A stretch of DNA of 64,000 bases from positions 1 through 64,000 of the forward strand of contig CAAGNV010000065.1 in assembly GCA_900771425.1 (NCBI GenBank). The letters are read 5' to 3'. Below, piece after piece: positions 57,446 to 64,000 of this stretch. A program made the position numbers and the translations under genes. The DNA comes from Bacteroidaceae bacterium. Lineage in GTDB: Bacteria > Bacteroidota > Bacteroidia > Bacteroidales > Bacteroidaceae. The number at the start of each line of letters is the position of its first letter. Position 1 is the stretch's first letter. The notes under the pieces were generated by a model, which did not search any database, had not been told where the DNA came from, and saw only the letters and a program-made list of their open reading frames with translations.

Positions 57446-57745
57446 TTACCAGCTTGCCTTCTTTACACCTGGGATGAGTCCTGCAGAAGCCATCTCACGG
57501 AACTGAATACGTGAGATACCGAACTGACGGATGTATCCTCTTGGTCGTCCTGTAATCTTGCAGCGGTTGTGAAGGCGGATTGGGTTTGCGTTTGCAGGGA
57601 TATCCTGAAGCTTTCGAGCTGCCTCGTATGCCTCTACAGGGTCGCCTGTTGCAACAATCTTCTTCAGTGCTGCACGCTTAGCAGCGTACTTAGCAACGAG
57701 CTTTGCACGCTTAACTTCACGTGCTTTCATTGATTCTTTTGCCAT
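57446..57745 (-). CDS. rpsN: 30S ribosomal protein S14, zinc-free type
   Basis: A 99-residue long-form S14 without the CxxC zinc pairs. The end [20 protein letters not shown] with a final KKASW is characteristic. The long form in the spc operon is normal for Bacteroidetes. It follows rplE by 9 bp. Confidence 0.97.
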   Translation of the reverse strand: MAKESMKAREVKRAKLVAKYAAKRAALKKIVATGDPVEAYEAARKLQDIPANANPIRLHNRCKITGRPRGYIRQFGISRIQFREMASAGLIPGVKKASW

Positions 57746-57754
57746 ACTGATAGA

Positions 57755-58309
57755 TTATTTATTAGCGTCCTTAAATGGTAATCCAAATGCTTTCAGGAGT
57801 GCATATCCTTCTTCGTCAGTCTGTGCAGAAGTGACGAATGTGATGTTCATACCCATGATCTTGTCAACTTGGTCGATGTTGATTTCCGGGAAGATGATTT
57901 GTTCCTGAATACCGAGGGTATAGTTTCCACGACCGTCGAATTTGCTTTCGATGCCCTTGAAGTCACGGATACGTGGGAGAGATACGCGGATGAGTTTCTC
58001 GAGGAACTCATACATTCTCTGACGACGAAGTGTTACCATGACGCCGATAGGCATCTTCTTACGAAGGTGGAAGTTTGAAATATCCTTCTTGGACATTGTT
58101 GCTACTGGCTTCTGACCTGTAATCTGTGCGATTTCCTGCATTGCCACTTCAATGACCTTCTTGTCGGCTGTTGCCATACCAAGACCTTGGTTAACAACTA
58201 TTTTCTTCAGTGCTGGGATTTGCATAGGAGAAGAATAGTTGAACTGTTTCATAAGTGCCGGAGCAATCTGCTCAGCATATACGTTCTTAAGATTTGCAGT
58301 TGTACTCAT
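57755..58309 (-). CDS. rplE: 50S ribosomal protein L5
   Basis: A 184-residue 5S rRNA-binding protein that contacts the P-site tRNA. It contains KIVVNQGLGMATADKK, RKKMPIGVMVTLRRQRMYEF and the NYTLGIQEQIIFPEI segment. Its start codon overlaps the rplX stop by one base (TAATG), so translation is coupled. Confidence 0.98.
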   Translation of the reverse strand: MSTTANLKNVYAEQIAPALMKQFNYSSPMQIPALKKIVVNQGLGMATADKKVIEVAMQEIAQITGQKPVATMSKKDISNFHLRKKMPIGVMVTLRRQRMYEFLEKLIRVSLPRIRDFKGIESKFDGRGNYTLGIQEQIIFPEINIDQVDKIMGMNITFVTSAQTDEEGYALLKAFGLPFKDANK

Positions 58310-58626
58310 TAGATTTCCTCCCCTGATTTTTTAGCATAACGTACTAATTTGCCGTCTGCGCCTATCTTGCGTCCAATGCGTGTACCTTTTCCTGTCTTAG
58401 GATCTACTACATTAAGATTGGAGATGTGGATAGGAGCTTCCTGCTTAATAATACCTCCCTGTGGGTGCTGTGCGCTTGGCTTAGTGCTCTTTGACTTCAA
58501 GTTAACACCCTCGACAACGGCGCGCTGCTTTTCTACAAGTACAGAGAGTACCTTACCCTGCTGTCCTTTGCAGTTTCCAGCATTAACGATGACCGTGTCG
58601 CCTTTCTTAATATGTAACTTACTCAT
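58309..58626 (-). CDS. rplX: 50S ribosomal protein L24
   Basis: A 105-residue assembly initiator. The KOW motif is in [20 protein letters not shown] (about 7-26), followed by [18 protein letters not shown]. It follows rplN by 20 bp. Confidence 0.97.
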   Translation of the reverse strand: MSKLHIKKGDTVIVNAGNCKGQQGKVLSVLVEKQRAVVEGVNLKSKSTKPSAQHPQGGIIKQEAPIHISNLNVVDPKTGKGTRIGRKIGADGKLVRYAKKSGEEI

Positions 58627-58646
58627 TACTTTATTACTGCTTTTAA

Positions 58647-59012
58647 TTAAAGAACTTCAGTAGCCAAAGAAACTACTTTCATATTAGCAGCACGGAGTTC
58701 ACGAGCAACAGGGCCGAAGATACGGCTACCTCTCATTTCACCGGTATTGCTCAGCAGAACACATGCATTGTCGTCGAATCGGATGTATGATCCGTCTGGA
58801 CGACGTACTTCCTTCTTTGTGCGTACGATAAGAGCCTTTGAGACGGTTCCTTTCTTGAGGTCACTTGAAGGGATTACATTCTTTACTGTAACGACAATAA
58901 TATCGCCGACTGTAGCATAGCGACGGCGTGTACCGCCGAGTACTCGGATACAGAGCACTTCGCGTGCGCCACTGTTGTCAGCAACTGTCAATCTTGATTC
59001 TACCTGTATCAT
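58647..59012 (-). CDS. rplN: 50S ribosomal protein L14
   Basis: A 121-residue beta-barrel protein at the subunit interface. It begins [19 protein letters not shown] and contains [16 protein letters not shown] and [13 protein letters not shown]. It follows rpsQ by 2 bp. Confidence 0.98.
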   Translation of the reverse strand: MIQVESRLTVADNSGAREVLCIRVLGGTRRRYATVGDIIVVTVKNVIPSSDLKKGTVSKALIVRTKKEVRRPDGSYIRFDDNACVLLSNTGEMRGSRIFGPVARELRAANMKVVSLATEVL

Positions 59013-59014
59013 AA

Positions 59015-59272
59015 TTACTTAGCTCTTTCTACGATATTAACTAATCTCCATCTCTTGGTTTTGCTCAGAGGACGAGTTTCCATGATGAGCACTGTATCAC
59101 CTACATTGCAATCATTGTTTTCGTCGTGTGCATGGTATTTCTTAGTCTTGCTAACGAACTTACCATAAATAGGGTGCTTCTCCTTGAACTTAGCAGCTAC
59201 GACGATGGTCTTGTCCATCTTTGAGCTTACAACTACACCCGTTCTTTGTTTTCTTAAATTTCTAGCTTCCAT
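59015..59272 (-). CDS. rpsQ: 30S ribosomal protein S17
   Basis: An 85-residue OB-fold protein that binds 16S rRNA. It contains [33 protein letters not shown] and [14 protein letters not shown]. It follows rpmC by 11 bp. Confidence 0.97.
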   Translation of the reverse strand: MEARNLRKQRTGVVVSSKMDKTIVVAAKFKEKHPIYGKFVSKTKKYHAHDENNDCNVGDTVLIMETRPLSKTKRWRLVNIVERAK

Positions 59273-59283
59273 GTAGATGCGTT

Positions 59284-59478
59284 TTATTTGTTAAGTTCTC
59301 TCTGACGTGCCTCGGTCTTCATGCGAGCGATATCACGACGAAGCTTCTTAATTTGTGAATTATCCTCTACAGGAGAGATGTGGTGGTTGAACTTCATGTT
59401 GGTGTAGTTCGCAACCTCTGCGTCAAGGCGTTCTGCCAATTCAGCATCTGTGAATTCTCTTATTTCTGCAATTTTCAT
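59284..59478 (-). CDS. rpmC: 50S ribosomal protein L29
   Basis: A 64-residue helical hairpin near the peptide exit tunnel. It reads [19 protein letters not shown] at the start and [20 protein letters not shown] at the end. It follows rplP by 5 bp. Confidence 0.96.
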   Translation of the reverse strand: MKIAEIREFTDAELAERLDAEVANYTNMKFNHHISPVEDNSQIKKLRRDIARMKTEARQRELNK

Positions 59479-59483
59479 AATCC

Positions 59484-59915
59484 TTAAGCGTTTTTGTCGT
59501 AGTCACGTCTTACAATAAACTTAGTTGTAGTTGGGAGTTTCTGTGCTCCGAGTCGGAGTGCTTCCTTTGCGATTTCGTAAGGAACGCCTTCTACTTCGAA
59601 GAGGATACGTCCTGGCTTTGCAGGGAACACATACTTGTAAGGATCACCTTTACCTTTACCCATACGTACGTCAGCAGGTTTCTTGGTGATTGGTTTGTCA
59701 GGGAATATGCGGATCCATACTTGTCCTTGACGCTGCATGTAACGTGTGATTGCCACACGGGCAGCTTCAATCTGCTGTGCCGAGATCCATCGTGTCTGGA
59801 GTGCCTTTATTCCGAAGCTACCGAACGAGAGTTCTGTTCCTCTGTGTGAAACGCCCTTCAAGCGGCCGCGGCCTTTTTGTGGTCTTCTGTATTTTTGTCT
59901 TTTAGGCTGTAACAT
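59484..59915 (-). CDS. rplP: 50S ribosomal protein L16
   Basis: A 143-residue protein of the A-site and 5S region. It starts [16 protein letters not shown] and contains [19 protein letters not shown] and the final [12 protein letters not shown]. It follows rpsC by 14 bp. Confidence 0.98.
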   Translation of the reverse strand: MLQPKRQKYRRPQKGRGRLKGVSHRGTELSFGSFGIKALQTRWISAQQIEAARVAITRYMQRQGQVWIRIFPDKPITKKPADVRMGKGKGDPYKYVFPAKPGRILFEVEGVPYEIAKEALRLGAQKLPTTTKFIVRRDYDKNA

Positions 59916-59929
59916 GTTTCTTCAGCGTT

Positions 59930-60649
59930 TTAACGGTTCGACTTTCTGTTTCTGAATCTTCTACCGCCATTGTTGTTGCGGGCAGTTTCCTTCTGTTGTG
60001 TAAAGTTAGGAGTAAGGTCTTGCTTACCGAACTTCTCGCCACGGCAGATCCAAACCTTGATACCGAGCAGACCGACTTTTGTAAGTGCTTCTGCGAGGCA
60101 GTAATCGATATCGGCACGGAGTGTATGGAGAGGAGTACGTCCTTCCTTGTACATTTCAGAACGAGACATTTCTGCACCGTTTAGACGACCAGAAATCTGT
60201 ATTTTAATTCCTTCAGCTCCTGAGCGCATAGTGTTTGCGATTGCAGTCTTGATGGCACGACGATACGCAATCTTGCCTTCAATCTGTCGTGCTACGTTAT
60301 TAGCAACGATGACAGCATCGAGTTCTGGACGCTTTACTTCGAAGATGTTGATCTGAACATCTTTGTCAGTGAGCTTCTTGAGTTCTTCCTTGAGCTTGTC
60401 AACTTCCTGACCGCCCTTGCCGATGATGAGTCCTGGGCGTGCTGTGCATACGGTGATTGTGACGAGCTTGAGTGTACGTTCAATAACGATTTTTGAGATG
60501 CTTGCCTTAGCGAGGCGTGCATTCAGGTACTTGCGGATTTTACTGTCTTCGAGGATATTGTCTCCGAAGTTGTTACCACCAAACCAGTTTGAGTCCCAGC
60601 TTCTGACGATTCCGAGACGGTTGCTTATTGGATTACATTTCTGTCCCAT
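59930..60649 (-). CDS. rpsC: 30S ribosomal protein S3
   Basis: A 239-residue mRNA-entry protein with an N-terminal KH domain ([20 protein letters not shown], about 53-72) and a C-terminal domain with [12 protein letters not shown]. The tail is Asn/Arg-rich. It follows rplV by 2 bp. Confidence 0.98.
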   Translation of the reverse strand: MGQKCNPISNRLGIVRSWDSNWFGGNNFGDNILEDSKIRKYLNARLAKASISKIVIERTLKLVTITVCTARPGLIIGKGGQEVDKLKEELKKLTDKDVQINIFEVKRPELDAVIVANNVARQIEGKIAYRRAIKTAIANTMRSGAEGIKIQISGRLNGAEMSRSEMYKEGRTPLHTLRADIDYCLAEALTKVGLLGIKVWICRGEKFGKQDLTPNFTQQKETARNNNGGRRFRNRKSNR

Positions 60650-60651
60650 AA

Positions 60652-61056
60652 TTATTTCTCCTCCTGATTTTTAGTGTCAACGAATACAGTAACATGGTTT
60701 GAACGCTTGCGGATTCTGTATCCACGTCCCTGTGGTGCTGGTCTCATACGCTTGAGAGTAGCTCCTTCATCAACGAAGATTCTTGTGATATACAGTTCAC
60801 CGTTTTCAGCTTTTCTTTCGTTCTTCTGCTCCCAGTTAGCAATCGCTGAGCGGACTAACTTTTCGAGATCATTTGAAGCATCCTTTGAGCAGAACTTGAG
60901 AGTTGCCAAAGCCTTGCTTACCTCCATTCCTCTTACAAGGTCTACAACGTAGCGCATCTTGCGTGGAGATGTTGGGATGTTGCGAAGACTAGCAAAGTAG
61001 GTAGTCTTTTTGGCCTCTTTGATTTTGTTGGCCATTAATTTTTTTCTTGATCCCAT
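60652..61056 (-). CDS. rplV: 50S ribosomal protein L22
   Basis: A 134-residue protein that lines the exit tunnel. It contains [18 protein letters not shown] and the tunnel loop with [20 protein letters not shown] (about 99-118), where macrolide-resistance changes would occur. None is evident. It follows rpsS by 31 bp. Confidence 0.98.
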   Translation of the reverse strand: MGSRKKLMANKIKEAKKTTYFASLRNIPTSPRKMRYVVDLVRGMEVSKALATLKFCSKDASNDLEKLVRSAIANWEQKNERKAENGELYITRIFVDEGATLKRMRPAPQGRGYRIRKRSNHVTVFVDTKNQEEK

Positions 61057-61087
61057 TATTTCAATGTCTTAATTTCTGTGATTCTGT

Positions 61088-61357
61088 TTACTTCTTTCTG
61101 TTACCTGCGTGACCGCGGAAAGTACGAGTAAGTGCAAACTCACCGAGTTTGTGACCTACCATATTTTCGGTAATGTAAACAGGGATGAATTTATTACCGT
61201 TATGAACTGCAATGGTGTGTCCGACGAAGTCAGGAGAAATCATTGAAGCTCTTGCCCAAGTTTTTACAACGTTCTTCTTACCGCTCTCGTTCATGTCAAG
61301 AACTTTCTTTTCGAGCTTTACGTTGATGTATGGACCTTTTTTAAGTGATCGACTCAT
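61088..61357 (-). CDS. rpsS: 30S ribosomal protein S19
   Basis: An 89-residue head protein. It begins [19 protein letters not shown] and contains [19 protein letters not shown] and the GHAGNRKK end. It follows rplB by 21 bp. Confidence 0.98.
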   Translation of the reverse strand: MSRSLKKGPYINVKLEKKVLDMNESGKKNVVKTWARASMISPDFVGHTIAVHNGNKFIPVYITENMVGHKLGEFALTRTFRGHAGNRKK

Positions 61358-61378
61358 ATCTCTTACTTAGTTAACTTG

Positions 61379-62200
61379 TTATTTACGTCTTTCGATTATG
61401 TACTTTGATGATGCCTTCTTAGGTGCACGAGTCTTGCCACCCTTAGCGTACAAGCCATTGCGTGAACGTGGGTGTCCACCAGACTGACGTCCTTCACCAC
61501 CACCCATTGGGTGATCATGTGGGTTCATTACGACACCACGGTTGTGAGGTCTGCGTCCTAACCAGCGGCTGCGACCTGCCTTACCTGATGATTCGAGTGC
61601 GTGGTCGGAGTTGCTGACGCTACCGATGGTAGCACGGCAAATTGAAAGAATCTTACGAATTTCACCTGAAGGTAGCTTGATTACGCAGTAGCGTCCTTCG
61701 CGTGAAGTCAACTGAGCAAAATTACCAGCAGAACGTACCATCTTGGCACCTTGGCCTGGACGGAGTTCGATATTGTGTATAACAGTACCGACTGGGATGT
61801 TCTGGAGTGGCAGAGTGTTTCCGAGGTCTGGAGCAGCTGTTTCGCCTGACATGAGTGTGTCTCCGACCTTGAGTCCGTTTGGAGCAACGATGTAACGTTT
61901 TTCACCATCTGCGTAGAAGAGGAGTGCGATGCGTGCTGAGCGGTTTGGATCGTACTCGATTGTCTTTACTGTAGCTGGTATTCCATCCTTATCTCTCTTG
62001 AAGTCGATGATACGAATGAGTTTCTTGTGACCGCCGCCACGGTAGCGTACTGTCATCTTACCGTAGTTGTTGCGTCCGCCTGTGCTCTTCTTACCGAAAA
62101 CAAGAGTTTTCTCTGGTACTGATGTAGTAACATCATCGAACGTACCAATAGCTTTGTGTCTTTGACCTGGTGTGATTGGTCTGAATTTACGAATTCCCAT
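61379..62200 (-). CDS. rplB: 50S ribosomal protein L2
   Basis: A 273-residue protein near the peptidyl-transferase centre. It contains the OB and SH3-like domains and the conserved [19 protein letters not shown] loop (about 221-239) with the essential His. It follows rplW by 7 bp. Confidence 0.99.
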   Translation of the reverse strand: MGIRKFRPITPGQRHKAIGTFDDVTTSVPEKTLVFGKKSTGGRNNYGKMTVRYRGGGHKKLIRIIDFKRDKDGIPATVKTIEYDPNRSARIALLFYADGEKRYIVAPNGLKVGDTLMSGETAAPDLGNTLPLQNIPVGTVIHNIELRPGQGAKMVRSAGNFAQLTSREGRYCVIKLPSGEIRKILSICRATIGSVSNSDHALESSGKAGRSRWLGRRPHNRGVVMNPHDHPMGGGEGRQSGGHPRSRNGLYAKGGKTRAPKKASSKYIIERRK

Positions 62201-62207
62201 TGTTTAA

Positions 62208-62501
62208 TTAAATGTTACTAAAGAAATCGATAGTTTCGCCTTCCTTGAGGGTAACGATTGCCTTCTTGAAGGCATTCATCTGTCCCTTGATGACACCTGC
62301 GCGTGTGTAGCGGCTCTTACGCTTACCAGCGTATTTTGCGGTGTTGACAGAAACTACATTTACATTATACTTTGCTTCTACTTCTTTCTGAATCTCGATT
62401 TTGTTGGCTTTAGGATGCACGATAAAGCCGAACTTGTTGTTCTGCTTATCTGTCATAGCCGTCATCTTTTCTGTTACCAGTGGTTTGATAATGTATGCCA
62501 T
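62208..62501 (-). CDS. rplW: 50S ribosomal protein L23
   Basis: A 97-residue protein at the exit-tunnel rim, the docking site for trigger factor and SRP. It begins MAYIIKPLVTEKMTAMT and contains IEIQKEVEAKYNVNVVSVNT. It follows rplD by 16 bp. Confidence 0.97.
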   Translation of the reverse strand: MAYIIKPLVTEKMTAMTDKQNNKFGFIVHPKANKIEIQKEVEAKYNVNVVSVNTAKYAGKRKSRYTRAGVIKGQMNAFKKAIVTLKEGETIDFFSNI

Positions 62502-62517
62502 ATTGTACCTCCTTTAC

Positions 62518-63141
62518 TTAAAAGTTTTCGTTAACCAACTTGAGCGCATCTTCGGTCACAACGAGTACATTTGCATTCATTACCTTGTAGGTATTGAGTG
62601 CATCAACTGCTGCGACTTCTACGCGCTGTATGTTACGAGCTGACAAATATACGTTTTTATTATTAGATGGCAAAACGAGAAGCAACTTTTTATCTGCTAC
62701 GTTGAGGTTTTTCTGCAATTCAACGAACTGTTTTGTCTTTGGAGAGTCGAAATTGACATCTTCAATTACCAATATTGCATTCTGCTGTGCCTTATATGAG
62801 AGTGCGCTCTTGCGTGCAAGATTCTTCACTTTCTTGTTGAGCTTGAACCAATAGTCACGTGGGCGTGGACCGAATACTCGGCCTCCACCGCGGAGTACTG
62901 GTGAGTTGATGTCACCACGTCTTGCGCCGCCGCCGCCTTTCTGACGGATGAGCTTGCGTGTTGATCCGGCAACTTCACTTCTTTCCTTAGACTTATGTGT
63001 ACCCTGACGCTGTGCAGCGAGGTACTGCTTTACTGCGAGATAGATTACGTGGTCGTTAGGTTCAATTCCGAAGATAGCGTCATTCAATTCAACCTTCTTA
63101 CCAGTCTCTTGACCTTTAATGTTTAAAACTGAAATTTCCAT
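62518..63141 (-). CDS. rplD: 50S ribosomal protein L4
   Basis: A 207-residue protein that lines the exit tunnel. The ATG at 63141 is chosen because it overlaps the rplC stop by one base (TAATG) and gives the standard N-terminus [14 protein letters not shown]. An upstream ATG at 63174 would only add 11 residues read in the rplC end. The tunnel loop contains [19 protein letters not shown]. Confidence 0.97.
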   Translation of the reverse strand: MEISVLNIKGQETGKKVELNDAIFGIEPNDHVIYLAVKQYLAAQRQGTHKSKERSEVAGSTRKLIRQKGGGGARRGDINSPVLRGGGRVFGPRPRDYWFKLNKKVKNLARKSALSYKAQQNAILVIEDVNFDSPKTKQFVELQKNLNVADKKLLLVLPSNNKNVYLSARNIQRVEVAAVDALNTYKVMNANVLVVTEDALKLVNENF

Positions 63142-63755
63142 TACTTCTTGATTGTTATGATTGAACCTTTGCATCCTGGCACTGAACCTTTCACGAGGAG
63201 GAGGTTGTGCTCTGGAATTACTTTAATGACTTGCAGGTTGTGTGTTGTAACCTGTACATTACCCATCTGGCCGCCCATCTTGAGGTTTTTGTAAACTCGT
63301 GATGGAGTTGCACAAGCGCCGATTGCACCTGGCTTACGCAGACGGTCGTCCTGACCGTGTGTGCTCTGTCCTACACCGCCGAATCCCCAGCGCTTTACTA
63401 CGCCCTGGAATCCTTTACCCTTTGATGTGCCTACTACGTCAACGTAAACAGCATCGTTGAAGAGTTCTACGGTGATTACGTCTCCGAGGTTGTGTTCCTC
63501 GTCAAAAGTGAACTCGGCCAAGTGTCTCTTTGGTGTTGTACCTGCCTTCTTGAAATGTCCCATCATTGGCTTTGTAGTGTTCTTTTCCTTAGCTTCCTGG
63601 AAGCCTACCTGAACAGCTGCATAGCCGTCTTTCTCGACGGTTTTGATTTGGGTAACAACACAAGGACCTACTTCGATAACAGTGCATGGAAGATTCTTTC
63701 CCTCGGCACTGAAAACGGATGTCATTCCGATTTTCTTTCCTAATAATCCTGGCAT
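63141..63755 (-). CDS. rplC: 50S ribosomal protein L3
   Basis: A 204-residue protein close to the peptidyl-transferase centre. It starts [19 protein letters not shown] and contains [16 protein letters not shown], whose Gln and Gly residues form the long loop. It follows rpsJ by about 50 bp and overlaps rplD by one base. Confidence 0.98.
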   Translation of the reverse strand: MPGLLGKKIGMTSVFSAEGKNLPCTVIEVGPCVVTQIKTVEKDGYAAVQVGFQEAKEKNTTKPMMGHFKKAGTTPKRHLAEFTFDEEHNLGDVITVELFNDAVYVDVVGTSKGKGFQGVVKRWGFGGVGQSTHGQDDRLRKPGAIGACATPSRVYKNLKMGGQMGNVQVTTHNLQVIKVIPEHNLLLVKGSVPGCKGSIITIKK

Positions 63756-63805
63756 TTCTTACTTTGTTTAAAAATTATTTAATTGATACGATTGATTTCA
63801 GTGTA

Positions 63806-64000
63806 CTACACTTTGATTTCTACTTCTACACCGCTTGGGAGTTCGAGCTTCATGAGTGAATCTACGGTCTTTGGTGTTGCGTCGTAGATGTCGATGAGGC
63901 GCTTGTAGGTGCTGAGTTCGAATTGTTCGCGTGACTTCTTGTTAACGAATGTGCTTCGGTTGACTGTGAAGATGCGCTTGTGTGTTGGCAATGGAATTGG
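63806..64000 (-). CDS. rpsJ: 30S ribosomal protein S10, 3' part only
   Basis: The last 64 residues of S10, running off the window end. The visible part begins [20 protein letters not shown] and ends [14 protein letters not shown], the diagnostic S10 end. About 37 N-terminal residues lie beyond the window. S10 normally opens the S10 operon and also binds NusG. Confidence 0.97.
   Translation of the reverse strand, partial: PIPLPTHKRIFTVNRSTFVNKKSREQFELSTYKRLIDIYDATPKTVDSLMKLELPSGVEVEIKV

Noticed and set aside
62518..63174. Longer rplD starting at 63174
   Set aside because: The extra 11 residues are not seen in L4 proteins and overlap rplC; the coupled TAATG start at 63141 is better.

Overview
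The window looks like chromosomal DNA of a Bacteroidales species, most likely Prevotella or a close relative. The evidence is SusC/SusD outer-membrane pairs, lipoproteins with fasciclin domains, DUF4923/DUF4835/DUF4250-type proteins, a GH127 enzyme, the zinc-free 38-residue form of L36, Ala/Glu-rich L17, and several promoters of the Bacteroidetes sigma type (TTTG, about 20 bases, then TAnnTTTG). Nearly all genes lie on the minus strand. The only plus-strand genes I accept are four at 19.1-20.2 kb and 27.8-30.1 kb.

Layout: 1-0.65 kb is non-coding, with hairpins and one copy of a 22-bp-period palindromic array. 0.65-3.3 kb holds an FKBP isomerase, an MFS transporter and a CDF metal exporter. 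3.4-18.3 kb is one information-processing block, in transcription order: rpsU; xerC-hpf; tRNA-Thr, tRNA-Tyr, tRNA-Thr, tuf, tRNA-Trp, secE, nusG, rplK, rplA, rplJ, rplL; then a terminator-like hairpin and rpoB-rpoC. 18.3-19.1 kb is non-coding and carries array copy 2. 19.1-30.2 kb holds mixed accessory and housekeeping genes: DUF4250, DUF4835, YfhO, GH127, panB, a WalJ-like MBL hydrolase, a DUF4923 lipoprotein and an AT-rich orphan lipoprotein. 30.3-48.2 kb is one tight seven-gene minus-strand operon of surface proteins: fasciclin lipoprotein, SusC, SusD, fasciclin, fasciclin, SusC, SusD. It has a good promoter match, a leader of about 325 nt and a strong terminator. 48.2-49.0 kb is non-coding and carries array copy 3. 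49.0-64.0 kb is the S10-spc-alpha ribosomal supercluster from rpsJ (cut by the window end) to rplQ, with secY, map, infA and rpoA.

The most unusual non-coding signal is a repeat built from five 14-bp quasi-palindromes at an exact 22-bp period. It occurs three times. Copies 2 and 3 sit in opposite orientation inside elements of the same length (287 bp), with the array at the same offset and the outer ends made of ArgR-box-like palindromes. They bracket the 30-kb accessory segment between the two information-processing clusters. In copy 3 one internal unit is flipped without loss of phase. Two unrelated arrays with 21- and 22-bp periods, also with flipped units, lie at 28.7-29.0 kb. I do not recognise these as a named repeat class.

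The most interesting protein-coding signal is the seven-gene SusCD-fasciclin operon. It has no glycoside hydrolase and no sensor or sigma regulator, so its substrate cannot be read from context.
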